Below, one piece after another: positions 56,822-64,000 of a stretch of DNA of 64,000 bases (its first letter is position 1; every line of letters begins with the position of its first letter). The notes below the pieces were generated by a model that was not told the DNA's origin, did not search any database, and was given only the letters and a program-made list of their open reading frames with translations. The position numbers were made by a program, and so were the translations under genes. Origin of the DNA: Pseudomonas putida (GTDB lineage: Bacteria; Pseudomonadota; Gammaproteobacteria; Pseudomonadales; Pseudomonadaceae); the NCBI RefSeq assembly GCF_009883635.2, contig NZ_CP026115.2:4588001-4652000 (forward strand), in the 5' to 3' direction.

Positions 56822-57441
56822 TGGCCAACCACAAGATCGAAATCCGCCGTCGCAATATCGAGAAGATCCTCGTCGCTGCGGAAAAGGTATTCGCCGAAAA
56901 GGGCTATGGCGCTACCTCGATGGGCGACATCGCCGAACAGGCCGAGCTGCCGCGCTCCAACCTGCATTACTACTTCAGCACCAAGGACGAACTGTTCCGC
57001 GCGGTACTGCAGGACCTGCTGGATGTGTGGAAGCAGGACGCGCTGTGCTTCGAGAACTTCGATGACCCGAGGGTGGTGCTGACCAGCTACATCCGCGCCA
57101 AGATGGGCCATTCGCGGTCACGGCCGCTGGGTTCGAAGATCTGGGCCGAGGAAATGCTGCATGGGGCGCCGGTGCTGGGGGTGAACCTCGCTGAGAGCCT
57201 GGTGCCTTGGGCGAAGCTCAAGGAAGACAAGATTCGTCGTTGGGTGGCGGAAGGGCGCATTCTGCCGGTGGAGCCTTCGGCGCTGCTTTACATGATCTGG
57301 GCCTCGACCCAGCACTATGCCGATTTTGGTTATCAGGTGACGTTGCTGAACGAGGGTGAGCCCTTGTCGGACCTGGCGTTTGAAAGTGCGGTGCAGACGG
57401 TGACCTGCGTGATCTTGCGCGGAATAGGCCTGGAACCCTGA
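56821..57441 (+). CDS. TetR-family regulator, RutR-like (pyrimidine degradation)
   Basis: A 206-residue regulator. The N-terminal HTH (about 12-58) reads RRNIEKILVAAEKVFAEKGY, GATSMGDIAEQAELPRSNLH and YYFSTKDELF. The C-terminal ligand domain closely resembles E. coli RutR: EEMLHGAPVLG, RRWVAEGRILPVEPSALLYM and IWASTQHYADFGYQV. RutR senses uracil and controls pyrimidine catabolism. This gene lies just before the preA-preT-dihydropyrimidinase genes, so it is the likely local regulator. It starts on the overlapping TGATG of a 30-codon ORF. Confidence 0.92.
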   Translation: MANHKIEIRRRNIEKILVAAEKVFAEKGYGATSMGDIAEQAELPRSNLHYYFSTKDELFRAVLQDLLDVWKQDALCFENFDDPRVVLTSYIRAKMGHSRSRPLGSKIWAEEMLHGAPVLGVNLAESLVPWAKLKEDKIRRWVAEGRILPVEPSALLYMIWASTQHYADFGYQVTLLNEGEPLSDLAFESAVQTVTCVILRGIGLEP

Positions 57442-57469
57442 AGCGGTGTTGCAGGCTGACGCGATCTTT

Positions 57470-57585
57470 TGTGGGAGCGGCCTTGTGTCGCGAAAGGGCC
57501 GCAGAGCGGCCCCGGCAATTTGTGCGATACCGCCGAACCTTGGGGCCGCGTTGCGGCCCTTTCGCGACACAAGGCCGCTCCCACA
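57470..57585. repeat. Large inverted repeat (REP family 2)
   Basis: Two 44-base arms (57470-57513 and 57542-57585) are nearly perfect reverse complements around a 28-base centre. The arms start TGTGGGAGCGGCCTTGTGTC. They form a giant hairpin between the convergent regulator and preA genes. This family differs in sequence from the GGCCTCTTCGCGGG REPs. Confidence 0.9.
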
Positions 57586-57604
57586 AGGCCAGGCAGCAAA
57601 CTCC

Positions 57605-58879
57605 TCAGCTGGCCTCGCGGTAGGGGTTGCGCGGATCCTGGGTCCAGTTCAGGTAAGGCTTGCCGGTATCCTGCGCCACCATTTCGATGCAGTTCTCCAC
57701 CGGGCAGGTAATCTGGCACAGGTTGCAGCCCACGCATTCGTCCTCGATCACGCTGTAGGCATGGGTCCCGTCAGCCTTCAAGGTGCTGGCAATCGCCTGG
57801 TGCGAGGTATCCTCACAGGCAATGTGGCAACGCCCGCAACCGATGCACGCCTCCTGGTCGATCTGCGCCACCGACTTGTAGTTGATGTCCAGGTATTTCC
57901 AGTCGGTGGTGTGCCCCACGGCCTGGCCGCGGAAGGCCTCCAGATTGCGGTGGCCGCGCTGGTCCATCCAGCGCTCCAGGCCATCTTTCATGTCTTCGAC
58001 AATCCGAAAACCATGCAGCATCGCCGCCGTGCACACCTGCACCGCACCGCTGCCCAGGGCGATGAATTCGGCAGCATCGCGCCAGTTGCCGATTCCGCCG
58101 ATGCCGCAGATCGGTAAGCCTCGGGTTTCCGGGTCGCGAGCGATTTCGGCAACCATGTTCAGGGCGATCGGCTTGACCGCCGAGCCGCAGTAACCGCCGT
58201 GGGTGCTCTGGTCGCCAACGATGGGGTGGGCGACCATGCGGTCCAGGTCGACGCTGGTGATCGAGTTGATGGTGTTGATCAGTGACACCGCATCCGCACC
58301 ACCGCGATGGGCCGCGCGGGCCGACTGGCGTATGTCGGTGATATTCGGCGTGAGCTTGACGATCACCGGCAGCGAACAGTGCAGCTTGCACCAGCGGGTG
58401 ACCATCTCCACGTACTCCGGCACCTGGCCGACCGCCGCACCCATACCACGCTCAGGCATGCCGTGGGGGCAGCCGAAGTTCAGCTCGATGCCATCGGCGC
58501 CGGTGGCTTCCACCAGCGGCAGGATGAATTTCCACGACTCCTCCACGCACGGCACCATCAGCGACACGACCAGTGCGCGGTCGGGCCAGTCCTTCTTCAC
58601 CTGGGTGATTTCCCGCAGGTTGATCTCCAGCGAACGGTCGGTGATCAGCTCGATGTTGTTGATGCCCTGCACCTGGCGATTGGGCCCGTAGTGCGCGGAA
58701 TAACGTGACGACACGTTGACTGCCGCCGGGTCCTCGCCCAGGGTCTTCCAGACTACGCCGCCCCAGCCCGCCTCGAAGGCACGGACCACGTTGTAGGCCT
58801 TGTCGGTCGGTGGCGCGGAGGCCAGCCAGAAAGGGTTGGGCGCCTTGATGCCGGCGAATTCGATGGACAAGTCGGCCAT
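57605..58879 (-). CDS. preA: NAD-dependent dihydropyrimidine dehydrogenase, catalytic subunit
   Basis: A 424-residue FMN/Fe-S enzyme that reduces uracil and thymine to dihydropyrimidines. The N-terminal two-thirds is a dihydroorotate-dehydrogenase-like barrel: FAGIKAPNPFWLASAPPTDK, GVVWKTLGED, LNFGCPHGMPERGMGAAVGQ and GIGGIGNWRDAAEFIALG. The C-terminal ferredoxin domain has two 4Fe-4S motifs, CIGCGRCHIAC and CVGCNLCQITCP. It begins the base after the preT stop (TAAATG). The PreA-PreT complex is the bacterial counterpart of mammalian DPD, split in two. Confidence 0.97.
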   Translation of the reverse strand: MADLSIEFAGIKAPNPFWLASAPPTDKAYNVVRAFEAGWGGVVWKTLGEDPAAVNVSSRYSAHYGPNRQVQGINNIELITDRSLEINLREITQVKKDWPDRALVVSLMVPCVEESWKFILPLVEATGADGIELNFGCPHGMPERGMGAAVGQVPEYVEMVTRWCKLHCSLPVIVKLTPNITDIRQSARAAHRGGADAVSLINTINSITSVDLDRMVAHPIVGDQSTHGGYCGSAVKPIALNMVAEIARDPETRGLPICGIGGIGNWRDAAEFIALGSGAVQVCTAAMLHGFRIVEDMKDGLERWMDQRGHRNLEAFRGQAVGHTTDWKYLDINYKSVAQIDQEACIGCGRCHIACEDTSHQAIASTLKADGTHAYSVIEDECVGCNLCQITCPVENCIEMVAQDTGKPYLNWTQDPRNPYREAS

Positions 58880-60247
58880 TTACGCTGCCTCCACGTTGAG
58901 CATGAGTTGGGCATGGATGGCTTCGGCGGCCAGCTTGCCGTGTTGCACGGCCTGGACGGTGAGGTCCTGGCCCAGGGCGGTACAGTCGCCACCGGCGTAC
59001 ACACCCGGGAGGCTGGTGCGCATGTGGTCGTCGACGCGGATACGCTCGCCGTCGCGGGCCAGTTGCGCGGCGACCGGGTCGCCGAGGCTGGCATCGTCGA
59101 AGCGTTGGCCGATGGCCTTGAAGATGGCGTCGGCGGGCAGCTCGAACGTTTCGCCAGTGTCGCGCAGGCGGCCGTCGGCCAGTTCGGTGCGCATGAAGCG
59201 CATGCCGCGTACGCGGCCGTCGTCATCGAGCAACACGGCGTCGGGGCGGGCCCAGGTGTGCAGGCGTACCTGGTTGGCCTTGGCGATGTCCTGCTCATGG
59301 CCGGTGGCACCCATGTCGGCGTGGCCGCGGCGGTACACCAGGTTGACGTCGCGGGCGCCCAGGCGGCTCATCTGCACAGCCATGTCGATGGCGGTGTTGC
59401 CGGCGCCGATCACCAGGCAGCGGTCGGCCAGCGGCAGTTGCGTCAGGTCGTCGGCCTGGCGCAATTCGCGGATGTACGCGGTGGCGGCGAGCAGGCCGGG
59501 GGCTTCTTCGTCTGGCAGGCCGAGTTGGCGCACGGCGTTCAGGCCCAGGCCGAGGAACACCGCGTCGAACTGGTCGCGCAACTCGCCGAGGCCGAGGTTG
59601 GCGCCCAGGCGTTGGCCCTGACGGATTTCGATACCACCGATGCCGAGCAGGAATTCCACTTCGCGCTGGGCATAGTCGTCCACCAGTTTGTAGCGGGCGA
59701 TGCCGTATTCATTGAGGCCACCGGCTTTCTCGCAGGCCTCGAACACCACCACGTCATGGCCGTGCATGGCGAGCCGATGGGCGCACGACAGCCCGGCGGG
59801 GCCGGCACCGACCACGGCGATGCGCTTGCCGGTGCTGGGCGAGCGCTGGAACGGGTGTTCGCTGAAATGGGCATTGTCCAGGGCGTAGCGCTGCAGCTGG
59901 CCGATCAGCACCGGGGCGCATTCCTCGGCGTTGTTACGCACACAGGCCTGCTGGCAGAGGATTTCGGTAGGGCACACGCGGGCGCAGCTGCCGCCGAGGA
60001 TGTTGGCCGACAGGATGCGCTCGGCGGCGCCTTGCAGGTTCTCGTCGCTGATGCGGTGGATGAACGAGGGGATGTCGATTTCGCTCGGGCAGGCGTTTAC
60101 GCAGGGGGCGTCGTAGCAGTACAGGCAGCGGGCGCTCTCGACGGCCGCCTGGCGGGCGGTGAGGGGTGGGGCCAGGTCGGTGAAGCGCTCGGCCAGCTGG
60201 TCGCTGCCGGCGCGCGGGCGCGGCAGATGGTTCAGGGCATCGATCAC
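58880..60247 (-). CDS. preT: NAD-dependent dihydropyrimidine dehydrogenase, flavin/Fe-S subunit
   Basis: A 455-residue glutamate-synthase-small-subunit-like oxidoreductase that passes electrons from NAD(P)H to PreA. Fe-S ligands at the N-terminus are CLYCYDAPCVNACP and GGSCARVCPTEILCQQACV. The FAD fold starts VAVVGAGPAGLSCAHRLAMH, and a second dinucleotide fold is VIGAGNTAIDMAVQMSRLGA. The C-terminal GVYAGGDCTALGQDLTVQAV is typical of the family. The length and layout match PreT. It is directly adjacent to preA. Confidence 0.95.
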   Translation of the reverse strand: MIDALNHLPRPRAGSDQLAERFTDLAPPLTARQAAVESARCLYCYDAPCVNACPSEIDIPSFIHRISDENLQGAAERILSANILGGSCARVCPTEILCQQACVRNNAEECAPVLIGQLQRYALDNAHFSEHPFQRSPSTGKRIAVVGAGPAGLSCAHRLAMHGHDVVVFEACEKAGGLNEYGIARYKLVDDYAQREVEFLLGIGGIEIRQGQRLGANLGLGELRDQFDAVFLGLGLNAVRQLGLPDEEAPGLLAATAYIRELRQADDLTQLPLADRCLVIGAGNTAIDMAVQMSRLGARDVNLVYRRGHADMGATGHEQDIAKANQVRLHTWARPDAVLLDDDGRVRGMRFMRTELADGRLRDTGETFELPADAIFKAIGQRFDDASLGDPVAAQLARDGERIRVDDHMRTSLPGVYAGGDCTALGQDLTVQAVQHGKLAAEAIHAQLMLNVEAA

Positions 60248-60294
60248 GGTTGTAGCCTCTCTTTTTTATATGGGGCTTGGAACGAGGGCGCTGC

Positions 60295-60325
60295 GCGCCC
60301 TATCGCCGGCAAGCCGGCTCCCACA
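60295..60325. repeat. Single REP element between preT and dihydropyrimidinase
   Basis: GCGCCCTATCGCCGGCAAGC with the following CGGCTCCCACA is a solitary REP of a third type, with its GCCGGCAAGCCGGC stem. It lies in the 140-base gap inside the minus-strand gene series. Confidence 0.8.
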
Positions 60326-60387
60326 GGTACGGTGGTGTCCTTGAGGAAAATGCTGTCCCTGTGGAAGCTGGCTTAGCCCAGATAGCC

Positions 60388-61902
<1,515 letters not shown>

Positions 61903-61909
61903 TCAATCC

Positions 61910-61923
61910 TGTCAGGCCTGACA
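61910..61923. promoter_or_regulatory. Candidate RutR-like operator, perfect palindrome
   Basis: TGTCAGGCCTGACA is a perfect 14-bp palindrome 83-96 bases upstream of the dihydropyrimidinase start. It has the size and TG...CA shape of a TetR-family site, though it differs from the E. coli RutR consensus TTGACCAnnTGGTCAA. Confidence 0.55.
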
Positions 61924-62052
61924 AGAATCGAGGCTAGTTGCTGATTGGTATTTGAGCAAGAAAATATTCCAGATAAACCTTGTGGTCATTATGTTGCTGA
62001 TAAATATGAATAAATTAAAAAAACGTGAAGCGCGCGGTGCCATCCATGCATG

Positions 62053-62068
62053 CTGTCGGACTTGACAG
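62053..62068. promoter_or_regulatory. Candidate RutR-like operator, second copy
   Basis: CTGTCGGACTTGACAG shares 11 of 14 bases with the 61910 palindrome and keeps the CTGTC/GACAG arms. It is 117-132 bases upstream of the NCS1 transporter start. The pair suggests one regulator for both directions. Confidence 0.5.
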
Positions 62069-62184
62069 GATCAAAAAATAAGCAAGATTTTCTACGCGAA
62101 TCCAGCAGTTTCCAGCGTGCGTTTACTCCGGCCATCGCATTAGCCCGATGAGCATACAAATACAAGAAATCTGGAGAAGGCCCC

Positions 62185-63684
62185 ATGCAACAGAGCAGAT
62201 CGGAAGTGATCGAGCAGGCAGGCCTGTTCGAGCTGTCTGCGGGCAGTGACGTTCTCGACAGCCCGCGCTACAACCACGATATCGCACCGACCAAGGTGCA
62301 CCAGCGCACCTGGAACAAGTGGCACATCACCGCGCTATGGGTGGGCATGTCCATCTGCGTGCCCACCTACACCCTAGGCGGCGTGCTCACGGCCTACTTC
62401 GGCCTGAGCGTGGGTGAGGCGCTGCTGGCGATTCTGCTGGCCAACCTCATCGTGCTGATCCCGCTGACCCTCAACGCGTTCCCCGGCACCAAGTACGGCA
62501 TCCCTTTCCCGGTGCTGCTGCGCTCGTCGTTCGGCATCCTTGGCTCCAACGTGCCGTGCCTGATCCGCGCGGTGGTGGCCTGTGGCTGGTTCGGCATCCA
62601 GACGATGTTCGGCGGCCTGGCCATCCACCTGTTCCTTGGCTCGATCTTCGACGGCTGGAAGGCACTGGCCGGTACCGGCGAGGTGATCGGTTTCATGATC
62701 TTCTGGGCGTTGAACTTGTGGGTGGTGCTGCGCGGTGCCGAGTCGATCAAGTGGCTGGAAACCCTGTCGGCACCGCTGTTGGTGGCGGTCGGCTTCGGCC
62801 TGCTGTTCTGGGCCTTGCCGCACATGTCGATGACCGAGCTGCTGGCCCAGCCACCCAAGCGCCCGGAAGGGGCCAGCGTGGTCGGTTACTTCTGCGCCGG
62901 GCTCACGGCCATGGTCGGTTTCTGGGCCACGTTGTCGCTGAACATTCCGGACTTCAGCCGTTATGCGAAAAGCCAGAAGGACCAGATTCTCGGGCAGATC
63001 TTCGGACTGCCGCTGACCATGTTCCTGTTCGCCTCGCTGGGCGTGATCATGACGGCGGCTTCCGCCTCGCTGGTGGGCGAGACGGTGTCCGACCCGGTCA
63101 GCCTGATCGGCAAGATCCACAGCCCCGGCTGGGTGGCGCTGGCCATGGCGCTGATCGTGATCGCCACCCTGTCGACCAACACCGCCGCCAACATCGTCTC
63201 GCCAACCAATGACTTCCAGAACATCGCCCCGCGGCTGATCGGACGCAGCCGTGCGGTGTGGCTGACCGGTTTCATCGGCCTGGCGTTGATGAGCCACGAA
63301 CTGCTGAAGAAGCTCGGCTGGATCGTTTCCGACCTGAGCCTGGAGAGCGTCTATTCCAACTGGTTGCTGGGCTACTCCAGCCTGCTCGGGCCGATCGCCG
63401 GGATCATGGTGGTGGACTACTTCCTGATCCGCCGTCAAGGCCTGGACCTGGCCGGGCTGTACCGCGACGACGTGTACCCGGCGTGGAACTGGGCGGGTTT
63501 TGCCGCCTTTGCCTTGCCGGTGGCGCTGACCGTGCTCGCCATCGGCAACAGCCGTTTCAGCTGGTTCTACGACTACGGCTGGTTCACCGGGTCGCTGCTG
63601 GGCGGGGCGCTGTACTACGCCCTGGGTGGCCTGGCGGTGCGCGGGCCGGCGATCGCGCCAGTACAAACCAATAAAAATGCCTGA
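62185..63684 (+). CDS. NCS1-family nucleobase:cation symporter
   Basis: A 499-residue membrane transporter with about twelve helices. Family features are RTWNKWHITALWVGMSICVP, SFGILGSNVPCLIRAVVACG, WFGIQTMFGGLAIH, NIPDFSRYAKSQKDQ and NTAANIVSPTNDFQNIAP. NCS1 carriers import purines, pyrimidines, hydantoins or allantoin with a cation. The reductive pyrimidine genes around it indicate uracil or thymine as the most likely substrate. It is divergent from dihydropyrimidinase and lies 11 bases before the amidohydrolase, so those two are probably co-transcribed. Confidence 0.94.
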   Translation: MQQSRSEVIEQAGLFELSAGSDVLDSPRYNHDIAPTKVHQRTWNKWHITALWVGMSICVPTYTLGGVLTAYFGLSVGEALLAILLANLIVLIPLTLNAFPGTKYGIPFPVLLRSSFGILGSNVPCLIRAVVACGWFGIQTMFGGLAIHLFLGSIFDGWKALAGTGEVIGFMIFWALNLWVVLRGAESIKWLETLSAPLLVAVGFGLLFWALPHMSMTELLAQPPKRPEGASVVGYFCAGLTAMVGFWATLSLNIPDFSRYAKSQKDQILGQIFGLPLTMFLFASLGVIMTAASASLVGETVSDPVSLIGKIHSPGWVALAMALIVIATLSTNTAANIVSPTNDFQNIAPRLIGRSRAVWLTGFIGLALMSHELLKKLGWIVSDLSLESVYSNWLLGYSSLLGPIAGIMVVDYFLIRRQGLDLAGLYRDDVYPAWNWAGFAAFALPVALTVLAIGNSRFSWFYDYGWFTGSLLGGALYYALGGLAVRGPAIAPVQTNKNA

Positions 63685-63695
63685 GGAGAAACACC

Positions 63696-64000
63696 ATGAG
63701 CCCATCCCAGCCTGTGCTGAAATCCACCGAACGCCATGTCGACAGCGAGCGCCTGTGGCAATCGCTGATGGACCTTGCCCGTCTCGGCGCCACGCCCAAG
63801 GGTGGCGTATGCCGGCTGGCATTGACCGACCTCGACCGCCAGGCCCGCGACCTGTTCGTACAATGGACCGAGGCCGCCGGTTGCTCCGTCAGCGTCGATG
63901 CGATGGGCAACATCTTCGCCCGTCGCCCAGGGCGTAACCCCAAGTTGCCACCGGTGATGACCGGCAGCCACATCGACACCCAGCCAACCGGCGGCAAGTT
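63696..64000 (+). CDS. Beta-ureidopropionase-type M20 amidohydrolase (partial, 3' end outside window)
   Basis: The first 101 codons of a Zn-dependent amidase that would hydrolyse N-carbamoyl-beta-alanine to beta-alanine, CO2 and ammonia. The start ATG has GAGGAG 7 bases upstream. The visible part contains LWQSLMDLARLGATPKGGVC, VSVDAMGNIFARRPGR and the metal-site motif VMTGSHIDTQPTGGK, which is characteristic of the HyuC/AllC/PydC group. The pathway context (preA, preT, dihydropyrimidinase, transporter) favours beta-ureidopropionase over allantoate or hydantoin enzymes. The rest lies past the right edge. Confidence 0.92.
   Translation, partial: MSPSQPVLKSTERHVDSERLWQSLMDLARLGATPKGGVCRLALTDLDRQARDLFVQWTEAAGCSVSVDAMGNIFARRPGRNPKLPPVMTGSHIDTQPTGGK

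Overview
The window is from a Pseudomonas chromosome, most likely of the P. putida group. The evidence is gene content and order: a liu leucine-catabolism operon, a split GlgE-type alpha-glucan/trehalose cluster, gnd-zwf beside a GH15 glucosidase, and a reductive pyrimidine-degradation cluster. High GC, several families of putida-type REP palindromes and a PrrF-type iron-responsive small RNA agree. There are no rRNA or tRNA genes, CRISPR arrays, insertion sequences or intact prophage.

Layout. 1-3.1 kb (minus strand): a bacteriophytochrome photosensor kinase followed by two receiver proteins, the last cut by the window edge. 3.3-9.7 kb (plus): a Csu-type chaperone-usher operon with four SCPU subunits, chaperone, usher and a two-domain tip protein. 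9.8-14.4 kb: an M14 carboxypeptidase, an A/T-richer MFS transporter, a small sigma4/FecR-like chimeric membrane protein with its own Fur-like box, a prrF-type sRNA with a Fur box, a DUF6124-like protein and a divergent S24-type repressor. 14.4-21.9 kb: liuDCBA and a divergent acyl-CoA ligase, with two LiuR-like palindromes between them.

22-46.5 kb: the alpha-glucan/trehalose region. GlgE, TreS-maltokinase and GlgB lie on the plus strand; GlgX, a DUF2934 protein, TreY, MalQ, TreZ and GlgA lie on the minus strand. TreS/Mak convert trehalose to maltose-1-phosphate, GlgE and GlgB build branched glucan, GlgX and MalQ trim and rearrange it, and TreY/TreZ release trehalose. Between the two halves sit an orphan autotransporter barrel, an EEP-family hydrolase and a TccC-like Tc-toxin component with an A/T-rich C-terminal effector domain.

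47-52 kb (minus): an iron-uptake unit of ECF sigma factor, FecR-like regulator, TonB-dependent receptor and periplasmic esterase, preceded by a probable Fur box. 52.3-56.7 kb (plus): gnd, zwf and a GH15 glucosidase. 56.7-64 kb: a RutR-like TetR regulator, PreA and PreT, dihydropyrimidinase, an NCS1 transporter and the start of a beta-ureidopropionase-type amidohydrolase. Two related palindromes between dihydropyrimidinase and the transporter are candidate regulator sites.

The most notable candidates are the TccC C-terminal domain, which carries a clan CD (caspase-like) His-Gly/Ala-Cys pattern, and the sigma4-DUF4880-membrane chimera next to prrF.
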